A stretch of 64,000 nucleotides of DNA from an uncultured Bacteroidales bacterium (GTDB lineage Bacteria; Bacteroidota; Bacteroidia; Bacteroidales; Paludibacteraceae): positions 1 through 64,000 of the forward strand of contig ONIM01000001.1 in the NCBI GenBank assembly GCA_900317885.1. The letters run 5' to 3'. A model generated the notes under the pieces. The model was given only the letters and a program-made list of their open reading frames with translations, ran no database searches and was not told the origin of the DNA. A program made the position numbers and the translations under genes. Shown here in pieces: positions 52,010 to 60,132 of this stretch (position 1 is the stretch's first letter; every line of letters begins with the position of its first letter).

Positions 52010-53394
52010 TGGAAAGTCAAAAGTCGAAAGTCGAAAGTCGAAAGACATCGGTATTTCGGTATATCGGTATATCGATTGCGATGCTATGTAGCGTGATCGC
52101 CTTTGCGCAATCGAACCTGACGTACGAGCTGAAAGTCGGCGCAACAGGAGATGTACAAGTGCTGAAAGCTTTCCCGGAGAGTTATGCCGGGGAGAAGGTA
52201 AATATCAGGGTGGAGACCGCTTCGCTCAAAGTAGAAAGTCAAAAGACCGCTGCGCTCAAAGACTTGGATTTCGTCTTTGTGAACGAGGGTCCGGTAGAAG
52301 GGTTCGACAGCATCTATAGTTATACGGACGAAGCGGACGTACGATGGGTCGTTTGGAAGAACGGCAAGGAGATCAAGAACCGCGCGCAGCGGGTATTGGT
52401 TGGCAACGCGTATAACACCTTCGAGGCGTACCTGCATGAGCAGTTGGACAAGAAAAAGAACCGCGGATGGATCTGGTGGGTCTTTGCGGGGCTGCTGCTG
52501 GTAGGCACCGCCATTTATGGCGGCTACATCTTCTATAGCCGCCGCAAAGAGCGCTACTTGACTCCCGTGGAGCAAGAGACGCTTCGCCGCCAGCGGATGG
52601 GTCTGCGGCGTCATTACGGTTCGCAGCTCTATCTATGGCTGCTGCTGATGGTGCTGTACGCGCCGATTGCGCTGATCGCTGTATTCTCATTCACGAAGAG
52701 CAAGGTCTTGGGTAACTGGACGGGCTTCTCGATGGAGCTGTACGCGAACCTCTTTACAGGCCAGGCCGACGCGGGTCTGAACAGCGCCATCTGGTACACC
52801 GTAGTGATTGCACTTGTGGCGGCTACGTGTGCTACAATACTCGGTACGCTCGCGGCAATCGGTATCTATAACATGCGCGCCAGAAGCCGCAAGGTGGTGA
52901 GTCTGCTGAACTCCGTGCCGATGATCAACCCGGATATCATTACCGGTATTTCGCTCTTCCTGCTGTTTGTCGCATTGGGCATGAGTCAGGGCTTAGGAAC
53001 CGTGTGCATCGCCCATGTAGTGTTCTGTACGCCGTACGTGGTACTGAGCGTGCTGCCGCGGTTGAGCCGCATGAACCCCAACACCTACGAGGCAGCTTTG
53101 GACTTAGGCGCTACGCCGGGACAAGCGCTGCGAATGGTCATGTTGCCGGAGTTATGGCCTGGCATGTTGAGCGGATTCATCCTGGCGCTGACGCTCTCCG
53201 TCGATGACTTCGGCGTGACGTTCTTCACCAAAGGTTCAGGCGGCTTGGAGACGCTCAGTACGTTCATCTACTCCGACGCCCGCAAAGGCGGTCTGACGCC
53301 GGAGTTGCGACCGCTTTTCACCATCATCCTGTTAGTAATGCTAACCGTTTTAATTTATATCAATATACGTAATTCTAAACAAGAAGAGAAATGA
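52006..53394 (+). CDS. potC: PotC permease fused to an N-terminal signal peptide and periplasmic domain
   Basis: The 462-residue protein ends in a normal PotC permease (from about residue 205: six membrane segments, EAALDLGATPGQALRMVMLP as the EAA loop). Before it lie about 200 extra residues: a signal-peptide-like start (VFRYIGISIAMLCSVIAFAQ), a periplasmic beta-rich stretch (about 32-145) and one membrane segment (about 148-168). The start is overlapped with potB and preceded by AAGGAGGG five bases upstream. The first codons are written in 7-bp and 8-bp repeats and residues ETASLKVESQKTAALKD in the GACCGC repeat. PotC proteins are usually about 260 residues. Confidence 0.9.
   Translation: MMESQKSKVESRKTSVFRYIGISIAMLCSVIAFAQSNLTYELKVGATGDVQVLKAFPESYAGEKVNIRVETASLKVESQKTAALKDLDFVFVNEGPVEGFDSIYSYTDEADVRWVVWKNGKEIKNRAQRVLVGNAYNTFEAYLHEQLDKKKNRGWIWWVFAGLLLVGTAIYGGYIFYSRRKERYLTPVEQETLRRQRMGLRRHYGSQLYLWLLLMVLYAPIALIAVFSFTKSKVLGNWTGFSMELYANLFTGQADAGLNSAIWYTVVIALVAATCATILGTLAAIGIYNMRARSRKVVSLLNSVPMINPDIITGISLFLLFVALGMSQGLGTVCIAHVVFCTPYVVLSVLPRLSRMNPNTYEAALDLGATPGQALRMVMLPELWPGMLSGFILALTLSVDDFGVTFFTKGSGGLETLSTFIYSDARKGGLTPELRPLFTIILLVMLTVLIYINIRNSKQEEK
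52012..52076. repeat. Heptamer and 8-bp arrays at the potB/potC junction
   Basis: Five 7-bp units (GAAAGTC, AAAAGTC, GAAAGTC, GAAAGTC, GAAAGAC; 52012-52046) are followed by 8-bp units TCGGTATT, TCGGTATA, TCGGTATA and TCGAT (52048-52076). They encode residues 3-24 of the PotC fusion. Confidence 0.85.
52213..52263. repeat. GACCGCTTCGCTCAAAG repeat pair (copy set 2, inside potC)
   Basis: Copies begin at 52215 and 52245 (30-base spacing, a 7-base insert compared with the other sets). In frame it encodes ETASLKVESQKTAALKD in the added periplasmic domain. Confidence 0.8.
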
Positions 53395-54641
53395 AAAAAT
53401 CATTCTTTGGTACTTTGTACCTTGTGGCTTTGTCCCTTATCATGGTTTCCTGCGGCGGTTCGGACCGCGCACATCAACTCAAAGTGCTGAACTGGGCGGA
53501 CTACATCGACGAGAACGTCAAGACGAACTTCGAGACCTGGTACTACGAGCAGACAGGTGAGAAAGTGGAGCTGGTTTATGAGACCTTCGACATCAACGAG
53601 ACCGCGCTGACGAAGATCGAAGTCGGTCACGAGGACTACGATGTGTTCTGCCCGTCAGAGTATATCATCGAGCGAATGTTGAAGAAAGGTCTGGTACAGC
53701 CGATCCGGAAAGAGCTGATCGCTGACAGCATCTGGTATTTCGACAATATCTCCCCGTTCGTGACGGAGAAATTCCAGCAGATGGCTCCGAGTGCGGACAT
53801 CAAAGTGAGCGACTACACGGCCGGTTACATGTGGGGCACAACGGGCTTCATCTACAACCCGCAGTTTGTGAACCGCGAGGACCTGAAGAGCTGGGCAGCG
53901 GTACTGGATCCGAAATTCGAGAACAAGATCCTCATGAAGGACGCTTTCCGCGACGTATATTCGGTATTGGTACTGTACGCTTTTGCAGATCAGATCGAGG
54001 CAGGCGAAGTGACGCGTGACGAACTCGTTCGCGACATCACCCCGGAGCGCGTAGCTGCGGTCAAAGACATTCTGCTGAAGGCGAAGAAACAGATCTGCGG
54101 ATGGGAGGTTGACTTCGGTAAGGAGGAGATGACCAAAGGCAAAGCGTGGATGAACCTCAGCTGGTCCGGCGATGCGCAGTTCGCTATCGAAGAGGCAGCC
54201 GAGATGGGCGTCATGCTCGATTATATCGTACCGCAAGAGGGGTCGAACGTGTGGTTCGACGGATGGGTAATCCCGAAATACGCAAAGAACGTGAAAGCCG
54301 CTACGTACTTCATCGACTATATGTGCCGTGCAGACAATGCGTTGGCAAACATGGACGAGATCGGCTATGTATCCTGCGCCGGAGGTCCGTTGGCTGCCGC
54401 AGAGGTGCTGGAGGAGCAGAACGACGAAGAGGAGTGGCCCGAGACGGTGGACGCTTCTTATTTCTTCGGCAATGATCCGATTGAGGTGGACGGCGAGATG
54501 TTAGACCCCCACGCGTTGCACCTCAACCCCGTTTATTATGCAGACAAGAGTATCATCGACCGCTGCGCACTGATGCACGATGCCGGTGACGCACAGGAGA
54601 TGCTGCTCGAGATGTGGAACGAAATCAAATTAGCACGCTAA
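53391..54641 (+). CDS. potD: Spermidine/putrescine-binding lipoprotein
   Basis: The 416-residue protein has a lipoprotein signal (SLIMVSCGG) and the PotD fold: LKVLNWADYIDENV, YDVFCPSEYIIERM, GYMWGTTGFIYNP, WMNLSWSGDAQFA and NVWFDGWVIPKYAKN. Two Asp/Glu and several Trp/Tyr residues in these motifs match the polyamine pocket. It overlaps potC by four bases and the TPR gene by one. Confidence 0.95.
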   Translation: MKKSFFGTLYLVALSLIMVSCGGSDRAHQLKVLNWADYIDENVKTNFETWYYEQTGEKVELVYETFDINETALTKIEVGHEDYDVFCPSEYIIERMLKKGLVQPIRKELIADSIWYFDNISPFVTEKFQQMAPSADIKVSDYTAGYMWGTTGFIYNPQFVNREDLKSWAAVLDPKFENKILMKDAFRDVYSVLVLYAFADQIEAGEVTRDELVRDITPERVAAVKDILLKAKKQICGWEVDFGKEEMTKGKAWMNLSWSGDAQFAIEEAAEMGVMLDYIVPQEGSNVWFDGWVIPKYAKNVKAATYFIDYMCRADNALANMDEIGYVSCAGGPLAAAEVLEEQNDEEEWPETVDASYFFGNDPIEVDGEMLDPHALHLNPVYYADKSIIDRCALMHDAGDAQEMLLEMWNEIKLAR

Positions 54642-54693
54642 TGGACCGCTGCGCTCAAAGAAGAAAGACCGCTGCGCTCAAAGAGCAAAGACT
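54641..54693. repeat. GACCGCTGCGCTCAAAG repeat pair (copy set 3, start of the TPR gene)
   Basis: Copies begin at 54644 and 54667 (23-base spacing). They encode DRCAQRRKTAALKEQR just after the start codon. Confidence 0.8.
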
Positions 54694-57631
54694 TGCTTCT
54701 ATCGGCAGAACCATTTGTGTCTTTATTCTTTATTCCTTATTCCTTACTCCGCTCTCTGCCCAGACGACGGAGATGGAGACGCAATACAATGCCTTATCCG
54801 CACGCTTCGACGGACGCGATAAGTTATTGCAACGCGACCTGAAGGCATACCTGCAGGCTTATCCGTACACCACGTTTCTGGATGAGATCCATTTCATGCA
54901 GGGCGTGCTGCAGGTAGAGAAAGGACACTACAAACAGGCGCTGAAGATCCTGGAGCCTATCGACATCCACGCCCTGACGCGGCCGCACCAACAGGACTAC
55001 TCCTTCTATCGCGGGTACGCGTACCTGATGATGCAGGAGTACCAGCGGGCGTCGATATACTTCAGTCAGCTCTCCAAAGGCGAGAGCCGCTACAAGACCC
55101 GCGGTACGTATTACTACGCGTACTGCATGTACAAGCAGGAGAAATACGACAAAGCGCTGCCGGCGTTGAAGGCGATTGAGAACGAACCGACGTACGCCAA
55201 GACCGTGCCGTACTACATCGTCCAGATCGAATATACGCAGGGCAACTACGAGGAAGTAGAGAGCCGTGCAGAGACCCTGCTGCGCGAGCACCCCGAGAGC
55301 CTCAACAACGGCGAGCTCCACCGCCTCTTAGGCGAGATAGCGTACCATAAAGGCGAGAACGAGGCGGCAACAGAGCACCTGAAGCAGTACGCGCGGATGG
55401 CGGCAGAACAAGAGGAAGAGCCTGTGCGAAACGATCTGTACATGCTCGGTATGGCGCAGTATAAGTTAGGCCGCTACGACGAGGCGGTACAAGCGCTCAA
55501 GAAGGTGAAGCAGGAGAGAGACACCCTCTCCGAGGCAACCTGTCTGACGATGGGTAACGCCTATGTCCAACTCAACCAGCCTGAGCAGGCGAAGTTGTCC
55601 TACCAGGCCGCAGCGAACTATGGTCTGACACCGGCTATCAAGGAGGAGGCGTCGTATAACTATACCCTCTGTACCTATCAGTCCTCGTCGGCTCTGGGAG
55701 AGTCCGTACGGGCGTTTAACGACTTCCTGCACCAGTTCCCGGATTCCAAATACGAGAACCGCATCTATCAGCTGCTCTCCGACGCGCTGATGCAGAGCAA
55801 GAACTACGCCGCGGCTATCTCAACGCTGGATTCGATACCGAACCCCACGCCGAAGATGAAGGAGACCAAGCAGTACCTGCGGTACCAGTTAGGTGCCGAT
55901 AACTTCATGCAAGGTAAGATGCAGCAGTCGGTAGAATGGATGAGCGAAGTGCTGGCGCACCGTGCGGAGTCGGATAAGTACACCTCCGAAGCCTACTACG
56001 TTCGCGCGGAAGCGAACTATCGCTTACGCCACTACGAAGAGTGTACCAAGGATCTGGATGCCTTCTTCGCGCGCCCCGATGCAAAGCGCTCGCAGAACTA
56101 CTCCATCGCCCGGTATCTGCAGGGTTACACCTATTTCTCCATGGCCAAATATGACAGGGCACGAGAGGCCTTCTCTATCTATCTGGATGCTGCCTTGGCT
56201 ACCGAACCGACCTACGCCGACGCGCTCAACCGAATCGGCGACTGCTATTTCAATGCCCGTCAGTTCCCGCAGGCCATCACCTATTATACGCAGGTGGCTA
56301 ACCTTCAGGCGGCGGGTACCGATTATGCCCTCTTCCAGAGAGGTTACGCGCTTGGTTTGCAGCATAAGTACGACGAGAAGATCAGCGTGCTGCGCGACTT
56401 GGTAAAACGCTTTCCCAAGTCCGACTACGCCGATGACGGCATCTATGAGATCGCCCGTGCGCAGTTGCAGCAGGACGACGAGCGCGGGGCAATCGTGACC
56501 TACGAGCAGTTGCTCTCTTCGTACCCGCATTCGTCGGTAGCGCGCAAGGCTTCGCTGGAGCGCGCGATGCTCTACCGCAACCTCTCTCAGAACGACCAGG
56601 CTATCGCGGCGTATCGCAAGACGATAGAGACCTACCCTGCTACCGAAGAGGCTTACACAGCGCTCGATGCGCTGCAAGCTCTGTATGTCGAGACCGGAAA
56701 CGTGAACGAGTACCTCGCTTACACCAAGAATCTGGCGAAGGTCAATATGACCGTCACGACGAAGGAGGACTCGCTCCTCTACGCCGCAGCAGAGATGCAA
56801 TACATGCAGGCAGCATACCAGAAAGCAACCGTCTCGCTCTCCAACTACCTCACCCAATACTGCGCCGGCGGACGTTACTGCACGGCTGCGAGGTATTACC
56901 TGGCGGACTCCTACTACCGCTTAGGCAAGAGTTCGGAGGCGTTGGCGCAATATGTGGTATTAGCGGAGATGAACGCTAACCCCTATCAGGAAGAGGCTGC
57001 TACCCGCGTAGCGGAGATTTGTTACGACAAGGGCGATTACGCTTGTGCGCTGGAAGGCTTCTATAGGATGCACGCCTTGGCCTCGACCCGCGAGAACACG
57101 ACAATCGCGCGGTTAGGTATTCTGCGATGCTCCCAGGCGCTCGGTCGTCACCAGGCGGCTATCGACATCGCAGACCAGATTCTGAGTGACCCGCCGCTGA
57201 CGGAGGAGACCAAAGCCGAAGCGCTATACGGCAGAGCGAAAGCACGCGTGGCACTCGGTCAATGGGGCAAAGCGCAGCCGGATCTCACGGCGCTCGCAGC
57301 CGAAGTGCGTACCGCGCAAGGAGCCGAAGCAAAATTCCTGCTGGCGGAGAGTTATTACGAGCAAAAAGACCTGGATGCCGCCGAAGCGCAAGTGATGGAG
57401 TTCACCCAGATGAACACCCAGCAGCAGTATTGGCTGGCACGGGCATTAGTACTGCTGAGCGACATCAACAAAGACCGCGGTGAGTTATTCCAGGCGCGGC
57501 AGTACCTGCTTGTGCTGCAGCAGAACTACACCGTACGGACGGATGACATCCACACGATGATTGACCAACGGCTGGCAGAACTCGATAAGTTAGACCAACC
57601 CGTAGAAAAGGAGGAAGAAAATGAAGAATAG
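54641..57631 (+). CDS. Secreted TPR protein in the pot operon
   Basis: The 996-residue protein has a signal peptide (CVFILYSLFLTPLSAQ) behind a long basic N-region that is encoded by the GACCGC repeat. The rest is built of TPR units (for example YYYAYCMYKQEKYDKALPAL, QGYTYFSMAKYDRAREAF, YADDGIYEIARAQLQQ, ARYYLADSYYRLGKSSEALA), so it is a periplasmic solenoid, likely a scaffold for protein contacts. The ATG overlaps the potD stop as TAATG, and its 3' end overlaps the barrel gene by 11 bases, so both are coupled to the transporter. Confidence 0.85.
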   Translation: MDRCAQRRKTAALKEQRLASIGRTICVFILYSLFLTPLSAQTTEMETQYNALSARFDGRDKLLQRDLKAYLQAYPYTTFLDEIHFMQGVLQVEKGHYKQALKILEPIDIHALTRPHQQDYSFYRGYAYLMMQEYQRASIYFSQLSKGESRYKTRGTYYYAYCMYKQEKYDKALPALKAIENEPTYAKTVPYYIVQIEYTQGNYEEVESRAETLLREHPESLNNGELHRLLGEIAYHKGENEAATEHLKQYARMAAEQEEEPVRNDLYMLGMAQYKLGRYDEAVQALKKVKQERDTLSEATCLTMGNAYVQLNQPEQAKLSYQAAANYGLTPAIKEEASYNYTLCTYQSSSALGESVRAFNDFLHQFPDSKYENRIYQLLSDALMQSKNYAAAISTLDSIPNPTPKMKETKQYLRYQLGADNFMQGKMQQSVEWMSEVLAHRAESDKYTSEAYYVRAEANYRLRHYEECTKDLDAFFARPDAKRSQNYSIARYLQGYTYFSMAKYDRAREAFSIYLDAALATEPTYADALNRIGDCYFNARQFPQAITYYTQVANLQAAGTDYALFQRGYALGLQHKYDEKISVLRDLVKRFPKSDYADDGIYEIARAQLQQDDERGAIVTYEQLLSSYPHSSVARKASLERAMLYRNLSQNDQAIAAYRKTIETYPATEEAYTALDALQALYVETGNVNEYLAYTKNLAKVNMTVTTKEDSLLYAAAEMQYMQAAYQKATVSLSNYLTQYCAGGRYCTAARYYLADSYYRLGKSSEALAQYVVLAEMNANPYQEEAATRVAEICYDKGDYACALEGFYRMHALASTRENTTIARLGILRCSQALGRHQAAIDIADQILSDPPLTEETKAEALYGRAKARVALGQWGKAQPDLTALAAEVRTAQGAEAKFLLAESYYEQKDLDAAEAQVMEFTQMNTQQQYWLARALVLLSDINKDRGELFQARQYLLVLQQNYTVRTDDIHTMIDQRLAELDKLDQPVEKEEENEE

Positions 57632-59462
57632 ATTCGATATAGCGGTATATCGGTATATCGGTATATCGATAATAACGCTCTTTAGTATCGGCGTTTCCGC
57701 GCAGCAGGACTCCGCTCTGAACCGGTCGGTAACCGTGGAGCGCGATTTTCAGCCGGTGATTCAGGCGGCAGGCAAAGTATCTACCAAGCCTGCAGTCGTG
57801 GAGACCACTATTGAACCGGCACCCGTAGAGTACTCGGAGTTCAGCGCGGATGTACAGCCTTCGGCTACCTTCCATCCGCTGCTCTCGCAACCGACGCGGT
57901 TTGAAGCCGCTAAGCCTTACAACGGCTATATCCGCGGCGCGCTCGGCCATCCGAATACGCTCTTTGACTTCGGCTACCATCTGGATGACGGTAAGAAATC
58001 CATCCTCGATGTGTACGCCCATCATAAGGCGGAATGGGGCCTCGCAACGCTCAGTAAGACCAAGGTAGGGCTGAATTTCACCCATACCTTCTCTACCTGC
58101 GACCTCTACTTCGGCGTTAACGGCGGAAATATTTATTACCATAAGTACAGCCATTTCTACGACTACGCTACCTTCGCTACCACGAACCATGATTTCGGGA
58201 TGTGGGAGAAGAACAAGGTAGCGTACGCTAACCGTCAGCCCCTGACCGACCGCGATAAGACTGCGCTCTGGACGGCGGAGGTGTTTGTGGGTGTGAAGTC
58301 GAATCCCAAGCAGGATGTCCAGTACCGCGTGCAGACCGGGTATGCGATCTTTGCCAAACCCGGCGCAGTAGCAGAGCACCAATTGCGGACGCACGGCTCG
58401 TTTGATTGGCACGCCGAGGAGCACCATGTAGGTACTAACATTAACATGCAGAATAACTTCCTGCAGCTGAGCGGCAATCTCGCAGCCATTCCCGATTCGC
58501 TCTATCGCAGCCGCCATAGTTTCCGCATCGAGCCCTACTATCAATATGAAGGAAAGCGCGTGCGCGTGCACGTAGGCGTGAACCTGGATGTCAACCTCGG
58601 TCACGGTCAGATGCTCTCCGGCGCAGAGAACGTCTCGTTCGCTCCCTCGCCGCATATCAACCTCGAGGCGCAGATTGCCAAACAATGGCTCACTATCTAC
58701 GCCGACGTCGAGGGGCACCATGGCTTGGGTAGTTTGCAGGAGTATATGGAGGAGAACCGCTACCGCATCATTCATGCGGGTATCATCGAGCCGCATTGCG
58801 CGGAATATACGCCGGTGGACGCAGAGTTAGGATTCCACATCCGTCCGTACCGCGACCTGCTCATTGAGATCCACGGAGGTTACGCCTATATGATGCACCA
58901 GGATGTATGGATTGCTTCAACTACGGACTCCGTCCTCTTCGCGCCCCTCAACCTCAAGCTGATGCAGGGTGATTTCACGTACTTCCATGCCGATTATCAG
59001 CGCGGAAAAGTAGGTGGTCAGATCAACTACCATCTTCAGGACGTACTACGCATCAACCTCTCCGGCGACTACTACTTCTGGTCGGGCGACACGACGGTTT
59101 ATGACCGCCCGAATTGGGAGGTGGGTCTGCGTATCGACGGACGGATCGACAAGCACTGGTCGGTTTATTCGGATAACTATTTTGCCGGAAACCGCCTCGC
59201 GCTCTCGTACGACGGTACGACCTACACGGAGCACCACCTGCGTCCGACGGTTGAGTTGAACGCCGGTGTGGAATATAACATGTGGGTAGGAAAAGCAGCG
59301 CGTAAGGCGAAAGGCGACGGCATGACGCTCCGTCCGGAGCCGAAACCGAACCTGACGCTCTTCCTCCAGCTCAATAACTGGCTCCACCGGAAGAACGATA
59401 TCTACTACGGCTACCGCTCGCAGGGCATTAACTTCCTGCTCGGAGCTACCTTCCGGTTCTAA
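57621..59462 (+). CDS. Outer-membrane beta-barrel protein in the pot operon
   Basis: The 613-residue protein has a signal peptide (YRYIGISIITLFSIGVSAQ) and an amphipathic, aromatic-rich series of beta strands ending in FLLGATFRF, with the terminal Phe typical of BamA substrates. An N-terminal segment (about 30-95) precedes the barrel; no plug domain or TonB box is clear. AAAGGAGGA lies six to seven bases before the ATG. Such genes are often called TonB-dependent receptor by similarity. Together with TPR and Pot genes it may form an outer-membrane gate, which is inference from the operon. Confidence 0.8.
   Translation: MKNRFDIAVYRYIGISIITLFSIGVSAQQDSALNRSVTVERDFQPVIQAAGKVSTKPAVVETTIEPAPVEYSEFSADVQPSATFHPLLSQPTRFEAAKPYNGYIRGALGHPNTLFDFGYHLDDGKKSILDVYAHHKAEWGLATLSKTKVGLNFTHTFSTCDLYFGVNGGNIYYHKYSHFYDYATFATTNHDFGMWEKNKVAYANRQPLTDRDKTALWTAEVFVGVKSNPKQDVQYRVQTGYAIFAKPGAVAEHQLRTHGSFDWHAEEHHVGTNINMQNNFLQLSGNLAAIPDSLYRSRHSFRIEPYYQYEGKRVRVHVGVNLDVNLGHGQMLSGAENVSFAPSPHINLEAQIAKQWLTIYADVEGHHGLGSLQEYMEENRYRIIHAGIIEPHCAEYTPVDAELGFHIRPYRDLLIEIHGGYAYMMHQDVWIASTTDSVLFAPLNLKLMQGDFTYFHADYQRGKVGGQINYHLQDVLRINLSGDYYFWSGDTTVYDRPNWEVGLRIDGRIDKHWSVYSDNYFAGNRLALSYDGTTYTEHHLRPTVELNAGVEYNMWVGKAARKAKGDGMTLRPEPKPNLTLFLQLNNWLHRKNDIYYGYRSQGINFLLGATFRF
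57642..57670 (+). repeat. 8-bp array encoding the barrel protein signal peptide
   Basis: Units GCGGTATA, TCGGTATA, TCGGTATA, TCGAT encode AVYRYIGIS. It is nearly identical, and in the same frame, as the array at 52048-52076 (VFRYIGIS). Confidence 0.85.
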
Positions 59463-59465
59463 CGA

Positions 59466-59497
59466 AAAAAAGACTCGCTCACGCAGCGAGTCTTTTT
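59466..59497. terminator. Bidirectional terminator after the pot operon
   Basis: Stem AAAAAGACTCGCT / AGCGAGTCTTTTT with a five-base loop and A/T runs on both sides; it separates two converging units. Confidence 0.9.
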
Positions 59498-60132
59498 CTT
59501 CTATATACGATATATCCGATTGCGAAGAGGAGCAGCGGAATCGCTGTACTGCCCACTGGCGTCTCTACCAATTGGTGGTTCTCCTGTCCTTCTTCCAGGT
59601 CAGTGATGGTAGGCGGTCCCGGTGCGCGTCTCGGCGAAGCCATCCGCGCCATCTGCGGCGCTTCCTGTGCTTCCGGTTGGGCTATCTGACGCGTCGAGGC
59701 AACGGCTAAGAAACTCGTCATCGGCATCGTTACCCCACCGCCTTGCGTATAACTGATCCCCCGCGAAGAACCCGATCCGGAGGAGGTGGCAAGACCGATA
59801 GTCCCGCTTCCTCCGCCGCCTACCGAGTGCACCTCGGCGCTACTATGCAGATAAAGCCCTCTGCCTGCCGGCATCGACGAAGCAGAGGAACTCGCATGAT
59901 ACGAATAAGTATAGCCGTAACCCGCATGGCGGAACGGGGAATAAGAAACAGCCGTGTGGTAGGACGTAATCGGTGATACAGGGCTCGCCGTCGGCGCAGG
60001 AGAACTTACTACAATACCCGGATTGATATACACCTCCGGCTTATTGAAGAGCAGATAGACCGCTGCCATCAGCGATACGCCGCATATCAGAACGATCGCT
60101 GCCCAAACCAACTGAATGCGGAATCGTTTCAT
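59479..60132 (-). CDS. Small secreted protein with C-terminal PVGS/TM/basic anchor
   Basis: The 217-residue protein has an N-terminal membrane segment or uncleaved signal (VWAAIVLICGVSLMAAVYLLF), a low-complexity Ser/Gly/Ala-rich middle with GYGYTYSYH and no family match, and a C-terminal tail ETPVGSTAIPLLLFAIGYIV followed by YRRKR. That tail (short motif, hydrophobic segment, basic end) looks like a sorting or anchoring signal. It overlaps the upstream large surface protein by four bases, so they are likely partners. Confidence 0.65.
   Translation of the reverse strand: MKRFRIQLVWAAIVLICGVSLMAAVYLLFNKPEVYINPGIVVSSPAPTASPVSPITSYHTAVSYSPFRHAGYGYTYSYHASSSASSMPAGRGLYLHSSAEVHSVGGGGSGTIGLATSSGSGSSRGISYTQGGGVTMPMTSFLAVASTRQIAQPEAQEAPQMARMASPRRAPGPPTITDLEEGQENHQLVETPVGSTAIPLLLFAIGYIVYRRKRLAA

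Noticed and set aside
57465..58796. 443-codon open frame opposite the barrel protein
   Set aside because: It spans the junction of two coupled plus-strand genes and has no family motif; explained by codon bias.
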